From: Acidimicrobiia bacterium
Lineage (GTDB): Bacteria; Actinomycetota; Acidimicrobiia; Spongiisociales; ZC4RG35
Direction of reading: 5' to 3'
DNA length: 6,156 bases
NCBI GenBank assembly: GCA_003230435.1
Contig: QIDW01000009.1
Span: forward strand, 1 to 6,156
Shown here: positions 1 to 5,761 of the stretch, piece by piece
How the letters are laid out: every line of letters starts with the position of its first letter
Numbering within the stretch: the first letter of the stretch is position 1
Made by a program: the position numbers and the translations under genes
The notes under the pieces: generated by a model
What the model saw: the letters and a program-made list of their open reading frames with translations, nothing else
What the model was told of the DNA's origin: nothing
Databases searched by the model: none

Positions 1-854
1 GGGAGCACGACGTCGTCGCTGCCATCGGCACCGAGCATCTCACCACCAGGTTCAGGGGAGCGCTGACCCCCGATCCGAGTGATCCCGAAGCCGCCATCGG
101 AGCGACCATGCCTGCCGTCTACGCGATGCGGGCCCGGCGTTACATGGAGGAGTTCGGAATGACCAGGGAACAGCTGGCGCTGATCCCCGTAAAGAACAAG
201 AGGAATGCGGCGCACAATCCCCTGGCCCATTTCCGCGAGGAGATCACGGTTGAGGATGTGCTGGAATCGCGCTCCATCGCCGACCCGCTCAGACTCCACG
301 ATTGCTCGCCGGTCACCGACGGGGCGGCCGCCGTGATCGTGATGAGCGACCGGGCGGCCAGGAAGTATGGCAACGGCCGAGCCGTCCGTCTCACCGCGTC
401 CGCGCTACGCACGGGAACCGTGGATGTCGAGCCGACGTCAATGACTTTCGAGCCGCTCACCTGGGCAACTGCCCAGGACGCCTACGAAAGAGCGGGCATT
501 GGTCCCGAGGAAGTCGACTTCGCCGAGGTCCACGACTGCTTCAGCATCGCCGAAGTCCTCCGGGTGGAAGGCCTGGGCCTGTTCGAGCAGGGTGAGTATC
601 CGACAGCCGTCGAACGGGGCGAAGCCGACATCAACGGCCGGCTGCCTGTCAACCCGAGTGGCGGACTGCTGGGCAAGGGTCATCCCCTCGGAGGCACTGG
701 TGTAGCCCAGGTCGTCGAACTGGTGAGGCAATTGCGCGGCGAAGCAGGCGATCGCCAGATTGAAGGGGCCCGGGTGGGTCTTGCCCACTGTCGGGGAGGC
801 AAGGCCGTCGGAATTGAAGGAGCGGCATGCACAGTCCAGATCCTGGTCCGCTGA
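1..854 (+). CDS. SCP2-type thiolase / acyl-CoA acetyltransferase, C-terminal part
   Basis: This is the C-terminal part of a thiolase-fold enzyme; the frame is open to the left edge (first full codon at 3), so about 283 residues are present and the N-terminal domain with the nucleophilic cysteine lies outside. The ATG at 108 is internal, because the residues before it read as thiolase sequence. Visible motifs are HDCF (531-542), which replaces the NEAF loop of classical thiolases and marks the SCP2 type, GHP (678-686) within NPSGGLLGKGHPLGGTG, and a final HCRGG loop (786-800). Family members cleave 3-oxoacyl-CoA thiolytically, condense acyl-CoAs, or with a DUF35 partner act as retro-aldolases. 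The stop overlaps the next gene by 28 bp, so it belongs to the operon. A plausible role is releasing acetyl-CoA from 3-oxopimelyl-CoA or a related intermediate after ring opening; this is inferred from context only. The family call is strong, the substrate unknown. Confidence 0.88.
   Translation, partial: EHDVVAAIGTEHLTTRFRGALTPDPSDPEAAIGATMPAVYAMRARRYMEEFGMTREQLALIPVKNKRNAAHNPLAHFREEITVEDVLESRSIADPLRLHDCSPVTDGAAAVIVMSDRAARKYGNGRAVRLTASALRTGTVDVEPTSMTFEPLTWATAQDAYERAGIGPEEVDFAEVHDCFSIAEVLRVEGLGLFEQGEYPTAVERGEADINGRLPVNPSGGLLGKGHPLGGTGVAQVVELVRQLRGEAGDRQIEGARVGLAHCRGGKAVGIEGAACTVQILVR
816..822 (+). promoter_or_regulatory. Shine-Dalgarno of the PrpF-family gene
   Basis: The sequence GAAGGAG lies 4 nt before the ATG at 827, inside the end of the thiolase gene. 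It fixes the start of the isomerase gene and supports coupled translation across the 28-bp overlap. Confidence 0.7.
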
Positions 855-2011
855 ACGACGAGGGCGGCGGGGAGCAGACACGGCTTCCGTTCGTCCTCAT
901 GCGGGGCGGAACCAGCAAGGCGGTGTTCCTCCGGGGAAACATGCTCCCCAGCGATCACCATGTGCGGGATGCGGTGATCCTGTCACTCTTCGGAAGCCCG
1001 GACCCTCGCCAGGTGGATGGTCTCGGAGGCGCCGACCTACTCACTTCCAAGCTGGCCATCATCGATCCATCCACCCGATCGGACGCCGATCTCGACTACA
1101 CATTCGCTCAGGTGAGCATCACCGAACCGGTGGTCGACTACGACATCAACTGCGGCAACATCTCTGCGGCGGTTGGTGTCTTCGCCGTCGATGAGGCGCT
1201 GATCGAGGTCAAAGAGCCGATCACTACGGTCCGGATCCACAACACGAACACCGGACGCATCCTCCTGGCGGACATTCCGGTCGTCAACGGAGCCGCCGCG
1301 GTCGAAGGGGCCTACGCGATTCACGGTGTTCCCGGAACGGGCGCTGCGATCGCCCTCGACTTCAGTCAGACGGCCGGAGGCATCACCGGGGCACTGCTGC
1401 CAACTGGCAACGAGGTGGATGTGCTCGAGACCGCCATCGGGCCGGTCAAGGCCACCCTCGTTGATCTAGCCAACCTCACGGTCTTCTTCCCGGCCTCGGC
1501 GGTGGGGATGGCCGGAACCGAAGGGCCCCGACAGATCAACGACGAGCAACTTGAAGCGGTCGCCGCCGTGAAGGAAGCGGCCGCCATGTTGCTGGACATG
1601 GCTGGCGACGGTCTCACTCCCGTGCCTGCGATCGTTTCGCCACCGGCCCCCTACACCAGCTATGCCACTGGAGATCAGATCGCGAGCGAGGACATCGACC
1701 TGGTAGCCCGGGTGGTGGGCGGTCGCCCGGCGGTCCTCCACAAGGCCTATCCAGGCACGGTAGGAGCGTGTACAGGTGCGGCTGCATGCATCCCGGGCAC
1801 AACAGTCCACGACGCTACGACGCAAGAACGGGAGGGTGAGGTCCGAATCGGCCACGCGAGTGGTGTGATGCCGGTCCAGGCACGTGTTAGCCGTGATGGA
1901 GGCGTATGGAGGGTCGACCAGGCCGCCTACCACCGCACGGCACGCCGACTGGCGGAAGGAACCGCCTTCATCCGCCGCAGCGCCATCCAAGCGGGGGCCA
2001 CGAGCAGATGA
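827..2011 (+). CDS. PrpF-family isomerase (methylaconitate / oxalomesaconate isomerase-like)
   Basis: A 394-residue protein, the usual length for the PrpF family (diaminopimelate-epimerase-like fold, two matching lobes, cofactor-free proton transfer). The family includes 2-methylaconitate cis-trans isomerase, 4-oxalomesaconate tautomerase and methylitaconate isomerase, all of which move a double bond or proton in unsaturated carboxylic acids. Signature segments are MRGGTSK at residues 25-31, GGADLLTSK at 67-75, DINCGN at 106-111 and RIGHASG at 340-346. Lys75 and Cys109 sit where the catalytic lysine and cysteine of PrpF are expected (Lys73 and Cys107 in the Shewanella enzyme, from memory), so it looks active. 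The start is set by GAAGGAG just upstream. It lies between a thiolase and the benzoyl-CoA-pathway genes and shows no methylcitrate-cycle neighbours, so propionate metabolism is not indicated. The true substrate cannot be read from the sequence; a double-bond isomerization of a ring-derived unsaturated acid is a guess. Confidence 0.9.
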   Translation: MHSPDPGPLNDEGGGEQTRLPFVLMRGGTSKAVFLRGNMLPSDHHVRDAVILSLFGSPDPRQVDGLGGADLLTSKLAIIDPSTRSDADLDYTFAQVSITEPVVDYDINCGNISAAVGVFAVDEALIEVKEPITTVRIHNTNTGRILLADIPVVNGAAAVEGAYAIHGVPGTGAAIALDFSQTAGGITGALLPTGNEVDVLETAIGPVKATLVDLANLTVFFPASAVGMAGTEGPRQINDEQLEAVAAVKEAAAMLLDMAGDGLTPVPAIVSPPAPYTSYATGDQIASEDIDLVARVVGGRPAVLHKAYPGTVGACTGAAACIPGTTVHDATTQEREGEVRIGHASGVMPVQARVSRDGGVWRVDQAAYHRTARRLAEGTAFIRRSAIQAGATSR

Positions 2012-2043
2012 CAGAGCATGACCCGGTGCTGGACGATGCCTGA
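2008..2043 (+). other. possible 11-codon minicistron between prpF-like gene and had
   Basis: An ATG at 2008 overlaps the TGA of the PrpF-family gene (ATGA) and opens an 11-codon frame, MTEHDPVLDDA, ending with TGA at 2041-2043. That stop touches the GAGGGG ribosome-binding site before the GTG at 2054, so ribosomes could be handed across the gap to had. The peptide has no recognised family. It may simply be chance, or the ATG at 2018 may be the real had start, which would make this frame meaningless. Confidence 0.25.
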
Positions 2044-2047
2044 GGGG
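2042..2047 (+). promoter_or_regulatory. Shine-Dalgarno deciding the start of had
   Basis: GAGGGG lies 6 nt before the GTG at 2054. The in-frame ATGs at 2018 and 2036 have no comparable purine-rich site upstream. This favours GTG 2054 as the had start. Confidence 0.55.
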
Positions 2048-2053
2048 CATTCG

Positions 2054-3112
2054 GTGCAAGGCGGCAGATACTCATGGCGTCTGGTGGAGCCCGGTCAGCC
2101 TCTTCAGTGGTCCGAGGGCGCCGCTCGGGAGCCCGGAGCCGACGAGGTGCTCATCGAAGTCGCCGGATGTGGCCTCTGCCACACCGATCTCGGCTTCATC
2201 AACGGAAATGTGAGGACCCGCGCCGAGCTGCCTCTTGTGCTCGGACATGAGATCAGCGGCCGCGTCCTGGAAGCGGGTGAGGACGCCCGAGACTGGGTGG
2301 GCAAGGACGTCCTCGTGTCACCGGTCATCCCGTGCGGAATCTGCGAACTGTGCTCGTCGGGCCGGGGAAACGTGTGCAGCAATCAGAAGCTGCCCGGCAA
2401 CGATCTCGACGGCGGCTTCGCCACCCACGTGACGGTGCCAGCCGCCGGTCTCTTCGCGGTTGAAGACCTGCCGGCGGCGTACGAGCTCGCCGACTTCTCC
2501 GTAGTAGCCGACGCCGTGACCACACCGCTCCAGGCCGTACGGCGGGCAGAGGTCTCTGAGGGAAGCTTCGTGGTTGTAGTCGGCACCGGGGGTGTCGGGA
2601 CCTATGCCTGCCAGATCGCCGCGACCAGTGGCGCAAGTGTTGTGGCTGTGGACATCGAAGACGCCCGCCTCGATCCACTCCTCGAACATGGGGCAGCCGC
2701 GACGGTGAACGCGCGAGACCTCTCACCGAGGGAGGTTCGGGACCGGATCCGGGACCACGCTGACTCGCTGGGAATGCCGCGCACAGGCTGGAAGATCTTC
2801 GAGTGTTCCGGGACTACTGCCGGCCAGGAGACCGCCTTCGGCCTGCTCGGCCCGGCCGCCACGCTGGCGGTGGTCGGGTTCACCCGGGAGAAGGTTTCCG
2901 TCAGGTTGTCGAACCTGATGGCTTTCGATGCCACTGCCTTTGGTAGTTGGGGCTGCCCACCGGAGCGGTATCCCGAAGCCATCGATCTGGTCACATCCGG
3001 CAAGGTTGACCTACTTCCCTTCACCCGCAAGGTCCCGATGAGCGATCTCGCAAAGGTCCTCGCGGAAGAAAACGGCCGGAGCGACCCCCGGCGAATGATC
3101 CTCGTCCCATGA
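2054..3112 (+). CDS. had: 6-hydroxycyclohex-1-ene-1-carbonyl-CoA dehydrogenase
   Basis: Zinc-dependent medium-chain alcohol dehydrogenase of 352 residues from GTG 2054 (364 from ATG 2018). It oxidizes 6-hydroxycyclohex-1-ene-1-carbonyl-CoA to the 6-oxo compound with NAD+ in the anaerobic benzoyl-CoA pathway. Numbered from GTG 2054: catalytic zinc site Cys39 (CGLCHTD) with His65-Glu66 (GHEISG); four structural-zinc cysteines 94, 97, 100 and 108; Rossmann motif GTGGVG at 177-182; Asp200 at the end of the next strand, which suits NAD+ over NADP+. The segments PGNDLDGGFATH, GWKIFECSGT and VRLSNLMAFDA match the Had/BamQ subfamily as I know it, beyond generic alcohol dehydrogenases. The GTG start has a GAGGGG site 6 nt upstream and gives an N-terminus like that of known Had proteins; ATG 2018 or 2036 remain possible. 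The stop overlaps the oah start as ATGA. Being directly next to oah and dch makes the assignment firm. Confidence 0.92.
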   Translation: MQGGRYSWRLVEPGQPLQWSEGAAREPGADEVLIEVAGCGLCHTDLGFINGNVRTRAELPLVLGHEISGRVLEAGEDARDWVGKDVLVSPVIPCGICELCSSGRGNVCSNQKLPGNDLDGGFATHVTVPAAGLFAVEDLPAAYELADFSVVADAVTTPLQAVRRAEVSEGSFVVVVGTGGVGTYACQIAATSGASVVAVDIEDARLDPLLEHGAAATVNARDLSPREVRDRIRDHADSLGMPRTGWKIFECSGTTAGQETAFGLLGPAATLAVVGFTREKVSVRLSNLMAFDATAFGSWGCPPERYPEAIDLVTSGKVDLLPFTRKVPMSDLAKVLAEENGRSDPRRMILVP

Positions 3113-4227
3113 AAGGCGATGCAACCATGGACTATGTAAACCACGATCTGGTGCCGGACCACGACTTCGGTGACATCCTCTACGAGGAGCGCCCGGTGTT
3201 CGACATCAGCGGCATACCTGTCGACGGCTTGCATGCGGTCTGGATAATTCTGAACAACCCCGAGCAGCTCAACTCGTACACAACCGAAATGGTCAAGGAC
3301 GTCATCCTCGCTTTTCGCCGCGCTTCGGTTGATCGGGCCGCCGTGGCGGTGGTCTTCACCGGCACCGGCGACCGGGCGTTCTGCACCGGTGGGAACACCG
3401 AGGAATACTCCGAGTATTACGCCGGCCGACCCGGTGAATACCGGCAGTACATGCGTCTGTTCAACGACATGGTCTCGGCGATTCTTGCTTGCGACAAGCC
3501 GGTCCTCAATCGCGTGAACGGCATGCGGATCGGCGGCGGGCAGGAGATTGGTATGGCCTGCGACTTCACTCTCGCCTCCGACCTCGCCAGGTTCGGCCAA
3601 GCCGGGCCCAAACACGGCTCCGCTCCGGATGGGGGCTCGACCGATTTTCTCGACCTATACGTGGGCTGGACCGAAGCCATGGCCAGTTGTGTCCTCTGCG
3701 AGCCATGGAGCGCTCATCAGGCGCTTCGTCTTGGCCTCGTCAACGATATATTCCCGGTGCTCAAGGTCAACGGAGAATTCGTTCCCAATCCACTCGTGGT
3801 CACCGATCGCTACCTCGATGAGTGGGGCAAGATCATTCACGGGACTCCACAGGTTGGTGAGGCTATGGCTGCGGGCAAGGCGCTGCTGAAGTCGGGGACC
3901 ATCGATTTCGAACGACTGGACGAGGGTGTCGATTCGATGGTGACCAAGATCCTCTACACGATGCCTGACTGCACTCTGAAGACGACCGAGTCGCTTCGAA
4001 AGAAGAAGCTCGAGCACTGGGACGCGAACCGCGAAACGAACCGGGCGTGGCTTTCGCTCAACATGATGACGGAGGCCAAAGCAGGATTCCAAGCGTTCCA
4101 TCGCGGCTCGCGGGAAGTCGGACGGGAAGTCGATTTCATCGACCTCCGCCGCCGTCTCGCCGCCGGGGAAACGTGGGGCGACGATCTCATCAGGTCCGTC
4201 TCACCACAACACAAGTCAGGTTCGTGA
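3109..4227 (+). CDS. oah: 6-oxocyclohex-1-ene-1-carbonyl-CoA hydrolase (ring-opening, BamA-type)
   Basis: Crotonase-superfamily hydrolase of 372 residues, the expected size for Oah/BamA. It adds water to the double bond of 6-oxocyclohex-1-ene-1-carbonyl-CoA and hydrolyses the ring C-C bond to give 3-hydroxypimelyl-CoA, the committed ring-opening step; its gene serves as a marker for anaerobic aromatic degradation. Family segments in order: NSYTTEMVK (55-63), oxyanion-hole region FCTGGNTEEY (91-100), YMRLFNDMVSAIL (114-126), NGMRIGGGQEIGMA (137-150), FGQAGPKHGSA (162-172) and LCEPWSAH (196-203). Glu146 matches the first catalytic glutamate of enoyl-CoA hydratases; the position of the second is glycine, so this is no ordinary hydratase. 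ATG 3109 overlaps the had stop as ATGA; ATG 3127 (366 residues), with AAAGG 10 nt upstream, is an almost equal alternative. The gene ends in a GTGA overlap with dch. No truncation or frameshift is seen. Confidence 0.95.
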   Translation: MKGDATMDYVNHDLVPDHDFGDILYEERPVFDISGIPVDGLHAVWIILNNPEQLNSYTTEMVKDVILAFRRASVDRAAVAVVFTGTGDRAFCTGGNTEEYSEYYAGRPGEYRQYMRLFNDMVSAILACDKPVLNRVNGMRIGGGQEIGMACDFTLASDLARFGQAGPKHGSAPDGGSTDFLDLYVGWTEAMASCVLCEPWSAHQALRLGLVNDIFPVLKVNGEFVPNPLVVTDRYLDEWGKIIHGTPQVGEAMAAGKALLKSGTIDFERLDEGVDSMVTKILYTMPDCTLKTTESLRKKKLEHWDANRETNRAWLSLNMMTEAKAGFQAFHRGSREVGREVDFIDLRRRLAAGETWGDDLIRSVSPQHKSGS

Positions 4228-4988
4228 GCGACGCCTGGGTCCGTCACGACGTGTCGGAAGAAGGGGCGGTTCACACAATCACGCTCGACAAGGCTCCAGG
4301 AAACGTGATCGACATCGCTCTCTGCAGCCAGCTTCGACCAGCCATGGAAGCGGCAGCGGGGGCCCGCGAGGGCAAGGTCCTGGTTCTCCGCGGAGCCGGG
4401 AAGAACTTCTCGTTCGGCGCGAGTGTCGAAGAGCACCTCCCCGACAGGGCACCGGACATGCTGGGCGCTCTCGGTGGTGTCGTCCGTGACTTGATCGGGT
4501 TTCCTTACCCAACGGTTGCAGGAGTTCAGGGGAGCTGCCTAGGGGGTGGTCTCGAAATCGCCCTCGCCTGCGGCATCCTGATCGCGGAGGAGGGCGCAAC
4601 CCTGGCCACTCCTGAGATCCAGCTCGGAGTCTTACCCCCGGCGGCAACCGCTTTGTTGTCGACCCGGGCTGCCGAGGAGGTGATCCTCACCGGCCGCAGT
4701 TTTACGGCGGAGGAGGCCCGGCACATGGGAATCGTCAACCTGATTGCGGCGGAGGGCAACCTGGACAGCGAAATAGCCGCCTTCGTAGGTAAACACTTCG
4801 TTCCCCGGTCGGCTCTCTCGCTGCGCCTTGCTACAAGGGCGGTCAGAGACACCCGACGCCCGGAGGTCGAGAGAAGACTCGACGAAGCTGAGCGTCTCTA
4901 CCTCGAAGAACTGCTGCCGACCCACGACGGTGTAGAGGGCATCAGAGCCTTCATGGAGAAACGGTCTCCGCTGTGGAGGAATGCCTAG
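4224..4988 (+). CDS. dch: cyclohexa-1,5-diene-1-carbonyl-CoA hydratase
   Basis: Crotonase-family hydratase of 254 residues from GTG 4224, close to known Dch proteins. It adds water to cyclohexa-1,5-diene-1-carbonyl-CoA, the product of benzoyl-CoA reductase, giving 6-hydroxycyclohex-1-ene-1-carbonyl-CoA, the substrate of Had. Key segments are LDKAPGNVID (21-30), FSFGASVEEHLP (62-73), which I regard as diagnostic of Dch, CLGGGLEIALAC (105-116) and PEIQLGV (130-136). Glu111 and Glu131 correspond to the two catalytic glutamates of enoyl-CoA hydratase, so both acid/base residues are kept. The GTG shares bases with the oah stop (GTGA), indicating translational coupling; the ribosome-binding site is weak (TCAGG). 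The same frame stays open back to 4047, but that stretch reads as low-complexity Arg/Pro/Ser sequence overlapping oah and is not part of the protein. It appears to be the last gene of the operon. Confidence 0.92.
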   Translation: MSDAWVRHDVSEEGAVHTITLDKAPGNVIDIALCSQLRPAMEAAAGAREGKVLVLRGAGKNFSFGASVEEHLPDRAPDMLGALGGVVRDLIGFPYPTVAGVQGSCLGGGLEIALACGILIAEEGATLATPEIQLGVLPPAATALLSTRAAEEVILTGRSFTAEEARHMGIVNLIAAEGNLDSEIAAFVGKHFVPRSALSLRLATRAVRDTRRPEVERRLDEAERLYLEELLPTHDGVEGIRAFMEKRSPLWRNA

Positions 4989-5061
4989 GTGCTCTCCAAC
5001 GTAAGTACGGTCGCATGTTTCGGCGAGACAGGGGCGTCGCCTCGCAAGAACGCAGGACGAA

Positions 5062-5083
5062 GGCGCACCCGCAGCGGTGCGTC
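5062..5083 (+). terminator. GC-rich hairpin downstream of dch, possible terminator
   Basis: GGCGCACC and GGTGCGTC form an 8-bp stem (one G-T pair) around a 6-nt loop, about 75 bp after the dch stop. No T-tract follows, so it is not a classical intrinsic terminator; in high-GC bacteria such hairpins can still end transcription, or it may be a chance inverted repeat. Confidence 0.3.
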
Positions 5084-5164
5084 GAGGACGAGGACACCGC
5101 GAGCGGCGTCATCTGTCCGTTGAAACGTCAGCGTATTTGCGTTGGGGGGCACTGAACAACTCAC

Positions 5165-5171
5165 GGAAGGG
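5165..5171 (+). promoter_or_regulatory. Shine-Dalgarno of the hemerythrin gene
   Basis: GGAAGGG lies 4 nt before ATG 5176. It selects this start over ATG 5077, which is in the same frame but would add an arginine-rich N-terminal stretch unlike the hemerythrin family. Confidence 0.65.
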
Positions 5172-5175
5172 AAAG

Positions 5176-5754
5176 ATGGTGAACGACAGGTCAGATACGG
5201 CAACGCGGATGCTTCGAGACGAGCATCAGCTCATCCTGGGCGTCGTCGACGTCCTCGACGAGACACTCAGCAAGCCGGATTCGGCATCGGACCCGGACTT
5301 CGATGTGGTCGATCGTTGCATCTCGTTCTTCCGATTGTTTGCCGACGCCTGTCATCACGGGAAAGAGGAGGATCTCCTCTTTCCCGAGCTCATTGAGCAC
5401 GGGATGCCCGGGGACGAAGGTCCGATAGCTGTGATGCTCAGTGAGCACCAGCAGGGAAGACTCTCCGTGCGGGGAATGGCCGAAGCGATAGATGGCGCCA
5501 GATCGGGAGACGAGAATGCGATGTCAGCCCTTCGGGCCCATTCCGACGACTACATCCATCTCATCAGGGCCCACATCGGCAAGGAGGACAACATTCTCTT
5601 CAACATGGCGGACGACATGGTTCTCGGCGAGGCCTGTCGGGTGCTCTGCGACCGCTACGACGTGGTTTGTTCGCGCCGGTTCGAGGGCCAGACGAAGGAC
5701 GACCTGGAGATAATGGCCGCTTCTCTCATGGCGGGCCAGCCAGGTAGCTCTTAG
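5176..5754 (+). CDS. hemerythrin-like HHE-domain diiron protein
   Basis: A 192-residue, probably cytoplasmic four-helix-bundle protein; no signal peptide or membrane segment is seen. The diiron ligand pattern is complete: His17 (DEHQ), His61 and Glu65 in HHGKEEDLLFP (60-70), His91 (SEHQQGR), and His133 and Glu137 in AHIGKEDNILF (132-142). Bacterial hemerythrin-like proteins bind O2 and in some cases NO or take part in iron or redox handling. The C-terminal part carries three cysteines (154, 158, 165) outside the bundle ligands, which might be redox-active or bind a metal. The start at ATG 5176 is chosen for its GGAAGGG site. It follows the benzoyl-CoA-pathway operon after a 187-bp gap on the same strand; a role in protecting or signalling to that oxygen-sensitive pathway is an inference. 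The fold call is firm, the function open. Confidence 0.9.
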   Translation: MVNDRSDTATRMLRDEHQLILGVVDVLDETLSKPDSASDPDFDVVDRCISFFRLFADACHHGKEEDLLFPELIEHGMPGDEGPIAVMLSEHQQGRLSVRGMAEAIDGARSGDENAMSALRAHSDDYIHLIRAHIGKEDNILFNMADDMVLGEACRVLCDRYDVVCSRRFEGQTKDDLEIMAASLMAGQPGSS

Positions 5755-5761
5755 CGCCGCA

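Larger units (their letters stand above)
4989..5175 (+). promoter_or_regulatory. 187-bp intergenic region, probable promoter of the hemerythrin gene
   Basis: No credible gene lies here. It is the only sizeable gap in the window and separates dch from the hemerythrin gene. A TTGAAA at 5120-5125 could be a -35 element, but I find no convincing -10 hexamer at 16-18 bp spacing. A hairpin lies at 5062-5083. The gap suggests a separate transcription unit downstream; promoter placement is not supported in detail. Confidence 0.3.

Noticed and set aside
108..854. ATG 108 as the start of a short thiolase-like protein
   Set aside because: The frame is open upstream to the window edge and those residues are in keeping with thiolase sequence, so this is a gene cut by the window and not a short gene.
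1466..2059. Minus-strand open frame of 197 codons opposite the PrpF-family gene
   Set aside because: Its translation is rich in Arg, His and Cys with no family resemblance, whereas the plus strand carries an intact PrpF protein.
2602..3615. Long minus-strand open frame of 337 codons opposite had and oah
   Set aside because: It lies antisense to two strongly supported genes, its translation shows no recognisable domain, and long antisense frames are common in GC-rich coding DNA.
4047..4223. N-terminal extension of dch back to ATG 4047
   Set aside because: The added residues are low-complexity Arg/Pro/Ser sequence read out of frame within oah; homology to Dch begins right after the GTG at 4224.
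5120..5150. Sigma70-type promoter with TTGAAA as -35
   Set aside because: No credible -10 element lies at the right spacing, so a specific promoter call is not supported.
4973..5155. Small plus-strand frame of 60 codons across the dch end and intergenic gap
   Set aside because: It starts inside dch in another frame, lacks a ribosome-binding site of note and has no recognisable sequence.
5077..5175. Earlier ATG start for the hemerythrin gene
   Set aside because: The extension is arginine-rich, unlike the family, and the ATG at 5176 has a clear GGAAGGG site.
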